Shown here piece after piece: positions 1 to 8,437 of a DNA stretch of 64,000 nt. The notes below the pieces were generated by a model. The model saw only the letters and a list, made by a program, of their open reading frames with translations. It did no database searches and was not told the DNA's origin. The first letter of the stretch is position 1. Each line of letters opens with the position of its first letter. A program made the translations under genes and the position numbers. The stretch is from Halomonas salinarum (GTDB lineage Bacteria; Pseudomonadota; Gammaproteobacteria; Pseudomonadales; Halomonadaceae), in NCBI RefSeq assembly GCF_012062845.1, contig NZ_WWNB01000004.1:160220-224219 (forward strand), given 5' to 3'.

Positions 1-216
1 TGGCTGAGCCTTAGCTACAAGCAGTGCCTTGATTACTACCAGGGGCAGGTGCAGCAGGTATATGCCCAGGCGCTGGATGGGCGCCGCGTGGCATTTCCGG
101 CTAGTGCCCTGAGCAGGGTAGTGGGCAAGGAGGGCGTGGAAGGCTATTACCGGCTGAGCTTTTCCTCTGAGGGGCGGTTCGAATCGCTTATAAAAGTCGC
201 GGCCCCGCGGCGTTAA
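1..216 (+). CDS. DUF2835 family protein (3' part)
   Basis: Frame 1 is open from the window edge to a TAA at 214-216, giving 71 residues with the start codon outside the window. The order of conserved elements (CLDYYQG near the N-terminus, then LDGRRVAFPA, then a GVEGYYRLSF strand) is that of DUF2835, a family of roughly 70-80 residue proteins of unknown function in gammaproteobacteria. Only a few residues are therefore likely to be missing. A sigma-28 promoter for the next gene begins four bases after the stop codon, so the two genes are probably separate transcripts. The function is unknown, and assignment is from recalled family motifs. Confidence 0.7.
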   Translation, partial: WLSLSYKQCLDYYQGQVQQVYAQALDGRRVAFPASALSRVVGKEGVEGYYRLSFSSEGRFESLIKVAAPRR

Positions 217-220
217 CCAA

Positions 221-247
221 TAAAGTTTCGTGACATCAAGCCGATAT
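221..247 (+). promoter_or_regulatory. FliA (sigma-28) promoter of PilZ/HD-GYP gene
   Basis: The -35 element TAAAGTTT (221-228) matches the enterobacterial sigma-28 consensus exactly. It is followed by an 11-nt spacer and the -10 element GCCGATAT (240-247), 7 of 8 to GCCGATAA. Transcription would start near 254, about 65 nt before the ATG at 319. This places the c-di-GMP gene in the late flagellar class. Confidence 0.88.
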
Positions 248-318
248 GACGCACATGGACGTTTCTGCACGCGCCATGAGCTTAGCGCGGGCAGTGCAAT
301 CGATAAGATGAGGATGGG

Positions 319-2031
319 ATGGCAGAAGCAGGTGGCGATTACAAGCCGGTAAGCAATGCACGCGAGATGCAGGAACTTCTGGAGGTATTAAGCGAGCCGG
401 GAGGCGCTTCGCTGATGCTGGATAGGCCCGGGAGCGAGCCGCTGCCCGTGTTGTTGATGGATGTTCGCGCGGATGAGTCGCTGGTGCTTGATATCAGTGC
501 GATTCGCGAAGTGGCGGGGGAGCTCAAGCGAGGGCTGGGTTTTCGGTTGCTGGGGCAGGCAAGAGCGAAGCTCGTACGTACGCCGGTATTGGCGGTTACA
601 CAGACCTACGAAGTCGAAGGGCGGCTTTTATGTGAAGTGCCTTACCCTGAGCACCTGGAGGTGTTGCAGCGTCGGGATAATTTTCGCGCCGAGCTGAGTG
701 CCAGCATGGATGCAAAGGTGATGCTGCACCATGAGAAAGCCCCAAAGCCTTTGCAGGGAGCCCTCAAGAACCTGTCGCTTGAGGGGGCGTTGGTGGTTCT
801 GCCGCTGGGTAAGGGCTCGCTGCTGGCATCGGCGCCATCGACCATCGAGCTGAAACTGGTCTTTCCCAATAACAGCCAGTTGGTGGTCAGTGGCGCATTG
901 CGCCATGACGCTTCAGATATGGAGCGGCAGGTTCTGTTTGCAGGCTTCGAGTTCGTGGCGCGCAATGCCGAGCAAGAGCGGCAGCTATGGTTTTTCGTGC
1001 GTGAGATCGAGCGTGAAACGGCCCGACGCGCAAGAGCGGTTCAGGACGGAAGGCATCCCGACAAAGCGCCTTCTCCGTTGTTCCAGGCCGCTGAGCGGCG
1101 CCCCGCACCCACCACGGCGAGCCAGGAGGTGGAGTATGCCACGCCCATGGCCCAGCGATTGGCACGACTGGCCGCCTATCTTGATAACCAGCTCTTTGCG
1201 ATAAAGCAGGGGCGTCGCATCGATTCCGTGCAGTTGTCACGCCATGCTGATCGCTTATTGGCGCTGCTCGATGAGGATCGCGAGGCCATGCTGTTTGCGC
1301 TGGTGTGCATGCAGCGTGACTCAGCGCTGGTTCAGCATGGGTTGGCTGTTGCTGTGCGCTTGGCCGATATTGCCGGGCAACAGGCGATGCCACATGAAAT
1401 ACGCAAGGCACTGCTGGCGAGCGCCATGGTGCATGATCTTGGCAAGTCGCTGCTGCCTGATGCGTTGCGTGAAGCGACGTCGCTGGATGCTGATCAGTAC
1501 CGTGAACTGCATGTTCACGTGGGGCGCGTGATGGAGGCTCTTGCGGGTTGTACCTGGCTTTCTCGGGCGGTCATGCAGGCGGTTGTCACCGGTGCCAATG
1601 AGCGCCTGGATGGCAGCGGTTACCCAAGGGGCTTGCAGGGCGATAAGCTGCACGAGCTGTCACGGCTGATGGCGGTCGTTGATGTTATCGATGCGATGGG
1701 CCGTGATCGCGCTGACCGTGAGGCCTGGTCGATTGATGCCATCTACAAACACCTGCTTGGTCACCCGCATCAGTTCGATCAGCGTTGGGTGAAGCGCTAT
1801 ATTCGACACTTTGGCATTGCGCCGGTCGGCTCGCTGGTGCGCTATGCGGGAGGCGAGCTTGCCTGGGTGTTAAGCCTTGATGAGCGAGGCCAGCCTGCCC
1901 GTGTGCAGTTGACCGATAGCCCGACTGCGCCCACCAGGAAGATGGGCGCCGTGATTGAGAAGCGAGCGCTTACGTTGCTGGGCAGGCCAGTCGAGACGCT
2001 CGCCGTGCCTTCCGCCAGTATCCCTTTATAG
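319..2031 (+). CDS. PilZ (YcgR-like) / HD-GYP fusion protein
   Basis: The 570-residue cytoplasmic protein joins a YcgR-like flagellar-brake half to an HD-GYP-like half. Residues about 15-110 resemble the YcgR N-terminal domain. The PilZ domain (about 112-235) carries both c-di-GMP binding elements: RxxxR at 119-123 and NxSxxG at 151-156. A low-complexity linker (about 235-275) leads to an HD domain with His340, His372-Asp373, Lys376 and the DGSGYP segment at 431-436. The usual HHE just before that segment reads A-N-E (426-428), so catalytic capacity is doubtful. The family role is sensing c-di-GMP to slow the motor and, in active HD-GYP proteins, hydrolysing it. Its own FliA promoter and its place upstream of fliD support a motility role. 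The start is set by GAGG at 310-313. Confidence 0.8.
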   Translation: MAEAGGDYKPVSNAREMQELLEVLSEPGGASLMLDRPGSEPLPVLLMDVRADESLVLDISAIREVAGELKRGLGFRLLGQARAKLVRTPVLAVTQTYEVEGRLLCEVPYPEHLEVLQRRDNFRAELSASMDAKVMLHHEKAPKPLQGALKNLSLEGALVVLPLGKGSLLASAPSTIELKLVFPNNSQLVVSGALRHDASDMERQVLFAGFEFVARNAEQERQLWFFVREIERETARRARAVQDGRHPDKAPSPLFQAAERRPAPTTASQEVEYATPMAQRLARLAAYLDNQLFAIKQGRRIDSVQLSRHADRLLALLDEDREAMLFALVCMQRDSALVQHGLAVAVRLADIAGQQAMPHEIRKALLASAMVHDLGKSLLPDALREATSLDADQYRELHVHVGRVMEALAGCTWLSRAVMQAVVTGANERLDGSGYPRGLQGDKLHELSRLMAVVDVIDAMGRDRADREAWSIDAIYKHLLGHPHQFDQRWVKRYIRHFGIAPVGSLVRYAGGELAWVLSLDERGQPARVQLTDSPTAPTRKMGAVIEKRALTLLGRPVETLAVPSASIPL

Positions 2032-2075
2032 ATCAAGCTCTTTTAAATAACCATGACGATAGCCAGCAACGTTCC

Positions 2076-2102
2076 TAAAGTTCTCGGGCTGGGTGTCGAT
2101 AT
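2076..2102 (+). promoter_or_regulatory. FliA (sigma-28) promoter of fliD operon
   Basis: TAAAGTTC (2076-2083), an 11-nt spacer and GTCGATAT (2095-2102) match the sigma-28 consensus at 7/8 and 6/8 positions. The expected start near 2109 leaves an 80-nt leader before the fliD ATG at 2189. It would drive fliDST and probably the two following overlapping genes. Confidence 0.8.
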
Positions 2103-2188
2103 TTGAATTAACGGTAATTAGACAGGCTATTCGCTCCCTTGCGGTGACGCTGTAGTTGGCAGAATGGCTCGTAACAGGAGGCACCGGC

Positions 2189-3574
2189 ATGGCGTCAATT
2201 TCATCACTGGGCATTGGCTCGGGGCTCGACCTCAATGGGCTTTTGGATCAGCTCAGAAGCGCCGAGCGTGAAAAGCTCGCGCCCATCACACAGCAGCAGC
2301 GTAGTTATCAATCGAAGATATCGGCCTATGGTCAGCTGGAAAGTTCGCTGTCGCAGTTTCAGGATGCCGCCGCCAAGCTGAATAACGCTGAGTTCTTTCA
2401 GGGCGTGACCAGCGAGGTGACCGGCAGCGCCGTAACGGCAGCGGGTGGCAGCGATGCGGCGCCTGGTCGCTACGATATCGAAGTGACTCAGCTCGCCAGA
2501 GCTCAGAGCCTGGCCGCCGATGGTATTGATGATGCTACTCGATCATTGAATTCCGCCGGGACGCTAACCTTGAGCGTAGGGACTGGTGCCGACACGACGA
2601 TCGATATCGCGGCCGATAGCTCTTTGGAGGATGTGCGAGACAGCATCAATGCCTCTGGCGCGGGTATACAGGCCTCAATCGTCAATGATGGTGATGCGGC
2701 CAACCCCTATCGACTGGTGCTGACATCTGAAGCGACGGGTACAGAGTCGGAAATGAACGTGTCGTTCAGTGATACGACCAGTGATCTTGGCGCGCTGCTG
2801 AGCTATGACAGTGCCGGCGGCACGGGCGGCAGCATGACGCAATCGGTCGCGGCCAAAGATGCCGCCCTTAGCGTTAATGGTATCGCTATCTCCAGCCAGT
2901 CCAACACCGTCGAGGGCGCAGTACAGGGCGTGACGCTGTCGCTTACCGAAACCGGTACCGCGACCCTTGCGGTCGAGCGAGATAACGGTGCCGTGGAATC
3001 TGCGGTAAAAGGTTTCGTCGATAGCTACAACAAGCTACAGACGAAAATGGCAGATCTGACCCGCTTCAATGCAGAAACCGGCGATGCGGGCGAATTGCTG
3101 GGGGATAGCACGCTTCGCAGTGTCGAGTCTCAGCTTCGCAATGTCTTGGGCGGCGATACCGGAGACGGCACCTTCCAGATGCTCTCGGATGTCGGCATCA
3201 GCCTGCAGGTCGATGGCTCGCTTGAACTCGATGAAGAAGCGCTTGGGGATGCTGTCAGCAATGACCTGGCGGCCCTCAGTGAATTTTTCACCGGTGCCGA
3301 TGAGGCCGGCGGTATGGCCGGCCAGGTCGATAGTGTGTTGGGGCGCATGCTCGAAGAAGGTGGCGTGGTAGCCAATTCGACTCAGGGTCTTGAAGACACT
3401 ATCGAGCGCTTGGGTGAGCGCTACACGCGCACCGAGGAAAATATCAACGACACGATTGCTCGCTACCGTACTCAGTTTGCCCAGCTTGACAGCATGATCG
3501 CCAACATGAATTCGACGAGCAGTTATCTGACCCAGCAGTTCGACAATATGAACGCTCAGCTGGGCAGAAAATAG
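2189..3574 (+). CDS. fliD: flagellar filament cap protein FliD
   Basis: FliD (461 residues) forms the cap at the distal end of the filament and helps flagellin subunits fold into place. The N-terminal segment MASISSLGIGSGLDLNGLL is the family hallmark, with a helical D0 segment following. The centre is Thr/Ser/Gly-rich, as usual for surface-exposed cap domains, and the last 60 residues form a coiled coil ending near TQQFDNMNAQL. The frame is open 33 nt further upstream, but the ATG at 2189 has AGGAGG seven bases before it and gives the canonical N-terminus. It heads the fliD-fliS-fliT series and lies downstream of a FliA promoter. Confidence 0.96.
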   Translation: MASISSLGIGSGLDLNGLLDQLRSAEREKLAPITQQQRSYQSKISAYGQLESSLSQFQDAAAKLNNAEFFQGVTSEVTGSAVTAAGGSDAAPGRYDIEVTQLARAQSLAADGIDDATRSLNSAGTLTLSVGTGADTTIDIAADSSLEDVRDSINASGAGIQASIVNDGDAANPYRLVLTSEATGTESEMNVSFSDTTSDLGALLSYDSAGGTGGSMTQSVAAKDAALSVNGIAISSQSNTVEGAVQGVTLSLTETGTATLAVERDNGAVESAVKGFVDSYNKLQTKMADLTRFNAETGDAGELLGDSTLRSVESQLRNVLGGDTGDGTFQMLSDVGISLQVDGSLELDEEALGDAVSNDLAALSEFFTGADEAGGMAGQVDSVLGRMLEEGGVVANSTQGLEDTIERLGERYTRTEENINDTIARYRTQFAQLDSMIANMNSTSSYLTQQFDNMNAQLGRK

Positions 3575-3633
3575 CCGTCTGAGCAGCACCGACAACATCA
3601 GCCATCCCAGATGCTGGATATGAGGAACTACCT

Positions 3634-4053
3634 ATGAGTGCCATGAGAGGGGCCGCTGCCTACGGCAAGGGAGCCAAGGCCTATGCTCGCGTCGGCGTGG
3701 AAAGCAGCGTGATGTCGGCGTCGCCGCATCAGCTCATCAGCATGCTCTTTGACGGTGCTCAGGCATCGATTCGCAAGGCGCGCATCCATATGCAGGACGG
3801 CAATGTGGCGGAGAAGGGCCTTGCCATTTCCAAGGCATTGGACATCGTCTATAACGGTTTGCAGTCTTCGCTTGATGCCGAAAAGGGCGGCGAGATTGCC
3901 GAGCGACTCTGGTCCCTCTATGACTATGTTGCCCGGCTGCTGATAGAAGCCAACCTGCGCAATGATCCAGAGCGCCTGGATGAAGCCTCGGTGTTGCTTG
4001 AAAGTATTGGTTCCGCCTGGCGTGATATCGGTGCCCGGCCGAGCGAGGTATGA
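3634..4053 (+). CDS. fliS: flagellin export chaperone FliS
   Basis: FliS (139 residues) binds the C-terminus of flagellin in the cytoplasm, stops premature polymerisation and delivers it to the export gate. Typical family features are the N-terminal AYARVGVESSVMSASPHQLISMLFDG-like region (only its position, residues about 17-42, is meant here) and a helical bundle. The ATG at 3634 has a weak GGAAC upstream. It follows fliD by 59 nt and is separated from fliT by a single base, so the three genes are one transcription unit. Confidence 0.95.
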   Translation: MSAMRGAAAYGKGAKAYARVGVESSVMSASPHQLISMLFDGAQASIRKARIHMQDGNVAEKGLAISKALDIVYNGLQSSLDAEKGGEIAERLWSLYDYVARLLIEANLRNDPERLDEASVLLESIGSAWRDIGARPSEV

Positions 4054-4054
4054 C

Positions 4055-4459
4055 ATGAAAGAGCGGCGGATCATGGAAGACAGCAGCGCTTACGCCATTA
4101 TTGCCGGTTATGAAGCGCTATGGGAGCGTTCGAGCCGGATGCTGGCTTTTGCCTGCGAAGAAGACTGGAACCGCCTGCTCGAAGAGGAGGCAGACTACGT
4201 CGTCGACGTCGAGCGGTTGTCGAAACTGGAAGGCGGCCAAGCGCTGGATGCCAATCAAAGCGAGCGCAAGGCGCTGCTGCTTGAAGGCATTCTGGAGAAC
4301 GATCTGGACATCCGCCGTCGTCTAGAAAAACGACGCGAAGAGCTTGCTGCCTTGCTGAACACCAGTCAGCGCAAGCGCTCGGTTGATAGTGCATATCGCG
4401 CTACCTCGGGGTCTCGGGTTCTCGGTGGTCCGGCGCGGTTCCAGAAGGGTGATGCTTGA
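4055..4459 (+). CDS. fliT: FliT-like flagellar chaperone
   Basis: This 134-residue, highly charged, all-helical protein sits where fliT lies in fliDST operons. FliT is the export chaperone of FliD and in enterobacteria also an anti-FlhDC factor. Sequence conservation in FliT is low, so position, size and helix content (YEALWERSSRM, several Glu/Arg-rich helices up to about residue 110) carry the call. The ATG at 4055 starts two bases after the fliS stop; a second ATG at 4073 is possible. It overlaps the next gene by four bases. Confidence 0.8.
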   Translation: MKERRIMEDSSAYAIIAGYEALWERSSRMLAFACEEDWNRLLEEEADYVVDVERLSKLEGGQALDANQSERKALLLEGILENDLDIRRRLEKRREELAALLNTSQRKRSVDSAYRATSGSRVLGGPARFQKGDA

Positions 4460-5766
4460 GCGGCATTACGCCTTTGATCGACACGCTTCTCCATCAAGTG
4501 CTGGGGAAGCGGGTCGATATTCAGGTGCCGAAAGACCTCAATGCGCCGGTGAAGCCTACAAGCCCGGGAGAGTCCGTTCAGGCATTGCGCAGTGATTCGC
4601 GGCTCGACCCTCGCCAAACAACCGGCCAGGCGCCCTTAGTCGGTCGTTCGCTAGATCAGGCGTTGCCTGGCACAGCGGAACCCCGCTCGCCTAGCCAACT
4701 TCCGGCCTCTACGCAAACGCATTTCAGTGCATCGGCGCAAACGATCGCCAATGTTCTTGATCGCTTCCCCGCTCCGCTCTCTACCCTGCGCGCTCAAGCG
4801 CCGCTGATGGTGGCCGCGCCCAACATGGGGGATGCATCTCAGTTGGCGTCGCGCCTTCAGCAAAGCATCGAGACTAGTGGCCTCTTCTACGAATCGCATG
4901 TGTCAAAATGGTATCGCGGCGAAATGCCTCGCCAGCAGCTGATGCTGGAACCACAGATGCAGCGCTTCAATACCGGTAGTGCTTTTCAGCCACTGACGCC
5001 TATCACGTCAGCGCCCATGCTGTTGACCTTCCCGCCGCCCCAGGCGAATAGCAGTTTGCTGAATATCCTCTTTGGGTCCGCATCGTTCGCCGGCTCAGAT
5101 GCGGGTGCTGGCGCCCCCTTGGCAGGAAGTGTGCCATCCGCAGGGGCTTCATCGGTTAGCCAAGGTGCCCATATGTCGCCGCTTACGCAGCCGGTAGCCG
5201 GGCAATCTGCGCCAGCGGGGGCCGGGCAGCTAGCATTGGCGGCGCAGGGCGCTGGTGCAGAGAGGGGCGATACTCAGCCCCTTGGCGCGGCAGAGCGTGC
5301 GATTCAGGCATCGGGGCAAGCCCCAGCCAATGCCGATGGGTTGGACGAGGCGCAACAGAATGTGGTTCGCCATCAGCTGGAAATGTTGGCCGCGCCGTCG
5401 CCGGTGTTGCGCTGGGAAGGTGATGTCTGGTCTGGCGTTTTCATGGCGCTTATCGTGCAGATGCCAGCTGGCAAGCAGGGTGACAGTGATCAGCCGGGCT
5501 CCGGTGAGTCTGAAGAAGACGCAGGCCAGGGCGCTTGGCGGACCCAGATGTCGTTGCAGGTAGCGGGGCTTGGCAAGTTGGAGGTGGAATTGAGTATTGT
5601 CCCAAGGCAACTCGATATCACGTTAAGGGCTGAAGACGAGGCTGTATTAACAAGGCTCAAGGAAGGAGATGCCTCATTGCGGTCGCGCTTGCAGGCCTGC
5701 GGTTTCGATACCATTCATCTCAATATGGACAAGCGGCCCCAGCAGGGTGAAGGAGCTCTAGCGTGA
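4456..5766 (+). CDS. fliK: flagellar hook-length control protein, FliK-like
   Basis: The 436-residue product has the FliK layout. A long Pro/Ala/Ser/Gln-rich region of low order (about 20-300) would act as the secreted ruler. A compact C-terminal domain (about 310-425) with alternating strands such as QMSLQVAGLGKLEVELSIV would contact FlhB and switch export from hook to filament substrates. Translation starts at TTG 4456, overlapping the fliT stop as TTGA, which implies coupling. The downstream gene encodes an FlhB C-terminal homologue, a FliK partner domain. Another fliK may exist with the basal-body genes outside the window, so orthology is less certain than family. Confidence 0.75.
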   Translation: MSGITPLIDTLLHQVLGKRVDIQVPKDLNAPVKPTSPGESVQALRSDSRLDPRQTTGQAPLVGRSLDQALPGTAEPRSPSQLPASTQTHFSASAQTIANVLDRFPAPLSTLRAQAPLMVAAPNMGDASQLASRLQQSIETSGLFYESHVSKWYRGEMPRQQLMLEPQMQRFNTGSAFQPLTPITSAPMLLTFPPPQANSSLLNILFGSASFAGSDAGAGAPLAGSVPSAGASSVSQGAHMSPLTQPVAGQSAPAGAGQLALAAQGAGAERGDTQPLGAAERAIQASGQAPANADGLDEAQQNVVRHQLEMLAAPSPVLRWEGDVWSGVFMALIVQMPAGKQGDSDQPGSGESEEDAGQGAWRTQMSLQVAGLGKLEVELSIVPRQLDITLRAEDEAVLTRLKEGDASLRSRLQACGFDTIHLNMDKRPQQGEGALA

Positions 5767-6047
5767 GCGAGACATTCCCTGGTGGTCGACGCCAGGCGGT
5801 GGCACTGGCGTACCGCCAAGGAGAAAAGGCGCCCCAGCTCGTCGCCAAGGGGTATGGCGACATGGCAGAGCGCATCATCGAGGCGGCTCGAGAGCATGAC
5901 ATTTTCATTCATGATGCGCCGGCCCTGGTGGGCATGCTCATGCAGCTGGACCTCGACGAAAAAATTCCCCCGGAACTCTATCAGGTGATCGCTGAGCTAC
6001 TGATCTGGGTTCGTGATCTTGTACCCGCCTCGGATGAGTCGCGTTAG
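5763..6047 (+). CDS. FlhB C-terminal-domain homologue (FlhX-like)
   Basis: The 94-residue protein aligns along its length with the cytoplasmic C-terminal part of FlhB encoded at 21208-22386 in this window: AVALxY, then VAKG, a helix, DAPALV, LDLDEKIPPELY and a final AELLxWV. It lacks the membrane domain. The self-cleavage NPTH motif of FlhB is replaced by G-R-R-Q before AVAL, so it mimics the post-cleavage fragment. It starts at GTG 5763, overlapping the fliK stop as GTGA. The likely role is to modulate substrate switching at the flagellar export gate; this is inferred from domain and neighbour. Confidence 0.85.
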   Translation: MSETFPGGRRQAVALAYRQGEKAPQLVAKGYGDMAERIIEAAREHDIFIHDAPALVGMLMQLDLDEKIPPELYQVIAELLIWVRDLVPASDESR

Positions 6048-6438
6048 CGCTACTGTCGTCCATTGTTGGCGCGCCTTCTGCTGTGCTGTGCACCTTTCTG
6101 TCGATGCGTTTCATGCCCTTTGGTTAACAAATAGGCAGGCATTCGTGTAACTTCCTGAAAATTTTTGTTTCAGATGGAGATTATCAAGGCGCTTTGCCGT
6201 CGCCTTTCAGCGACTGGAGATGGCTGAATGCTTAATTTACGGCCACTTCCTGCCGTATTTCTTTCGTATCACCCTTTGTAACGCTTGCCATGGAAGCATC
6301 AGACGCTGGTTGCAAAAGTAATCCTAAAGCACTAAAAATGGCCTGCATAAAGACCAGACGTCTAATTATAAAAGCCGACAGATGATGTCAGGTATTGTCA
6401 TGGTTTATTAATAATTCCAAATAATTGCAGGGGCCGGC
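6048..6438 (+). promoter_or_regulatory. flhDC upstream regulatory region
   Basis: This 391-bp gap before the motility master regulator has no credible ORF. From about 6120 it is clearly richer in A+T than its neighbours, as expected for a heavily regulated class I promoter. It contains an inverted repeat CTGAAA (6155-6160) / TTTCAG (6168-6173). I could not place a convincing sigma-70 pair or a CRP palindrome, and there is no FliA promoter. Confidence 0.6.
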
Positions 6439-6774
6439 ATGATTAATCAGCAGTTACTGGATGAAATCCAGGACTTGAACCTTTCGTATTTACTGTTAGC
6501 GCAGCGCTTGCTGGCTGATGACCGCTCAATGGCGATGTTTCGGCTCAAGGTCGATGAGGAGATGGCGGATCTTCTCGTCTCGCTGTCGGCGCGCCAGCTC
6601 GGCCAGCTGTCTCGCACCAATCAGTTGTTGTGTCAGCTAAGCCTCAATGATGCCGATCAACTGCAGGCCTTGGTTCAGCAGCGGCGGGAACACGGGCTTG
6701 CGCAGACCCATACGTCGATGTTGCTGTCGCAGGCTGAGACTACATCAGCCGGGCAATCTGGGGGCATGGCATGA
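6439..6774 (+). CDS. flhD: flagellar master regulator subunit FlhD
   Basis: FlhD (111 residues) forms the FlhD4C2 complex that activates class II flagellar promoters with sigma-70. The sequence follows enterobacterial FlhD closely: [32 protein letters not shown] and a helix with QTHTSMLL. The leader carries AGGGG upstream of ATG 6439. The stop codon overlaps the flhC start by four bases (ATGA). Its presence shows that this flagellar system is run by FlhDC, not by a FleQ-type activator. Confidence 0.96.
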   Translation: MINQQLLDEIQDLNLSYLLLAQRLLADDRSMAMFRLKVDEEMADLLVSLSARQLGQLSRTNQLLCQLSLNDADQLQALVQQRREHGLAQTHTSMLLSQAETTSAGQSGGMA

Positions 6775-7331
6775 GCGAAAAAAGCCTAGTGATGGAGATG
6801 CAGCAAGTCCAGATGGCGGTTGAGCTTATCGAGCTCGGCGCTCGCCTCCAGGTGCTGGAAACCGAGACGAACTTAAGTCGCGGACGCTTGATCAGGCTTT
6901 ACAAGGAAGTAAGGGGTATGTCGCCCCCTAAAGGCATGTTGCCGTTCTCGACGGACTGGTTTATTACTTGGCTACCTAATATTCATTCATCACTCTTCTA
7001 CAATTCCTATCAGCGGCTACGCGTAGATTGTCACTGTGATCGTATGGAGGCCTTCGTCAAGGCGTACCGGCTGTACCTGGAGCAGATCAGTATTGATGGT
7101 GTTGAGCCTGCTCTAGGGCTGACCCGGGCCTGGACGCTGGTGCGTTTCTTTGAGAGCGAACTGCTCGAGCTTGCCACCTGCACGGCCTGCAAGGGGCACT
7201 TTGTGGCCCATGCCCATACCCCGGCCCAAGAGTTCGTATGCGGTATCTGCCAGCCACCCTCTCGCGCTGGCAAGACACGCAAGCGTATCGCCCAGGCCAG
7301 CGGTGAGAGCTGTGTGTCGGCTTCTCACTAG
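6771..7331 (+). CDS. flhC: flagellar master regulator subunit FlhC
   Basis: FlhC (186 residues) is the DNA-contacting partner of FlhD. Two CxxC pairs at about residues 141-165 (CTAC and CGIC) match the family's zinc cluster, and the N-terminal half contains [15 protein letters not shown] and a [12 protein letters not shown] segment typical of FlhC. The ATG at 6771 overlaps the flhD stop, so both subunits are made together. A rho-independent terminator lies about 90 nt downstream. Confidence 0.96.
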   Translation: MSEKSLVMEMQQVQMAVELIELGARLQVLETETNLSRGRLIRLYKEVRGMSPPKGMLPFSTDWFITWLPNIHSSLFYNSYQRLRVDCHCDRMEAFVKAYRLYLEQISIDGVEPALGLTRAWTLVRFFESELLELATCTACKGHFVAHAHTPAQEFVCGICQPPSRAGKTRKRIAQASGESCVSASH

Positions 7332-7420
7332 CACTGCACGTCGCGAAACGGTATATCGAAACGACGTATTGCAGCGCTCTTGGGTGCTCTCCATGCTGTG
7401 ATACCTAGCCTTACTTACTG

Positions 7421-7450
7421 ATGCCCCGGCCCATTGGTCGGGGCATTTCG
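7421..7450 (+). terminator. rho-independent terminator after flhDC
   Basis: Perfect 8-bp stem ATGCCCCG (7421-7428) / CGGGGCAT (7439-7446) with a 10-nt loop, followed by TTCGTT. It separates flhDC from the motA promoter. Confidence 0.75.
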
Positions 7451-7494
7451 TTGCGGCCAGATGGCGCAACCCGCTGGTTTTTGCTCCTTGACCC

Positions 7495-7521
7495 TCAAGG
7501 CCTGGCGAATATTGCCGATAG
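7495..7521 (+). promoter_or_regulatory. FliA (sigma-28) promoter of motA
   Basis: TCAAGGCC (7495-7502), 11-nt spacer, GCCGATAG (7514-7521). The -10 is 7/8 to consensus; the -35 is weaker (4/8). The start would be near 7528, 34 nt before motA. Spacing and gene context make it likely. Confidence 0.7.
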
Positions 7522-7561
7522 TGGTTTTAGACGCCATTCGCCGAAGTGAAGGACACAGCCA

Positions 7562-8437
7562 GTGTTTATACCCCTCGGATTCATCATTGTGACGCTGTCG
7601 GTTTTCGGCGGTTTTGCCCTGGCCGGCGGTAAGCTGGGCCCTCTCTATCAGCCAACCGAGATCTTGATGATCTGCGGCGGCGCCTTTGGTGCTTTCGTCG
7701 CTGCCAATAACGGCAAGGCAATGAAGGCCACCATCAAGAGTTTCTCCAAGCTCAAACGCACCGCCAAGTACGACAAGCAGACCTACATGGAGGTCATGGC
7801 GGTGATGTACAAGCTGCTCACCAAGGTGCGCCGCGAAGGCATGCTGGGCATCGAGCGTGACATAGACTCGCCCGAAGATAGCCCGATTTTTTCTGACCAC
7901 CCCAAGGTCATCAATGACGCCATGATCATGGGGTTCATCACGGACTACCTGCGTTTGATGGTCAGTGGTGGCATGGATCCTCATCAGCTGGATGAGCTGA
8001 TGCTTCATGAGATCGAAGCCTTCGAGCACGAGGCGCACATTCCAGCCGACGCCTTGGCAAAAGTCGGTGATGGCCTGCCGGCATTCGGCATCGTGGCGGC
8101 GGTAATGGGGGTCGTGAAGGCCTTGAGTTCTGCTGATGCTGGCCCGGAACAAATGGGGGTCATGATCGCCCATGCCCTGGTCGGCACCTTCCTCGGCATC
8201 CTGCTCGGCTATGGGTTTTTCAACCCGTTAGCGAGCCGCATTGATCGTCAGGTGCAGGAAGGCGTCAAGATGCTTCAGTGCATTCGCGTGACGTTGCTTG
8301 CCAGCCTCAATGGCTATGCCCCGCAGCTTGCAGTGGAGTTTGGTCGCAAGGCGCTGCATAGCGATGAGCGACCGGGTTTCGCTGAACTCGAAGAACATGT
8401 GCGCTCGGCCAAGGCTACCGGTACGGGAGGCGCATGA
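7562..8437 (+). CDS. motA: flagellar motor stator protein MotA
   Basis: MotA (291 residues) forms the proton-driven stator with MotB. Four hydrophobic segments are visible, two near the N-terminus and two at about 165-225. The cytoplasmic loop between them carries the charged rotor-facing stretch, including RREGMLGIE. The GDGLPAFGIVAAVMGVV segment holds the conserved proline preceding the third membrane helix. Translation starts at GTG 7562 with GAAGG upstream. Overlap with motB by four bases (ATGA) implies coupled synthesis of the complex. Confidence 0.96.
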   Translation: MFIPLGFIIVTLSVFGGFALAGGKLGPLYQPTEILMICGGAFGAFVAANNGKAMKATIKSFSKLKRTAKYDKQTYMEVMAVMYKLLTKVRREGMLGIERDIDSPEDSPIFSDHPKVINDAMIMGFITDYLRLMVSGGMDPHQLDELMLHEIEAFEHEAHIPADALAKVGDGLPAFGIVAAVMGVVKALSSADAGPEQMGVMIAHALVGTFLGILLGYGFFNPLASRIDRQVQEGVKMLQCIRVTLLASLNGYAPQLAVEFGRKALHSDERPGFAELEEHVRSAKATGTGGA

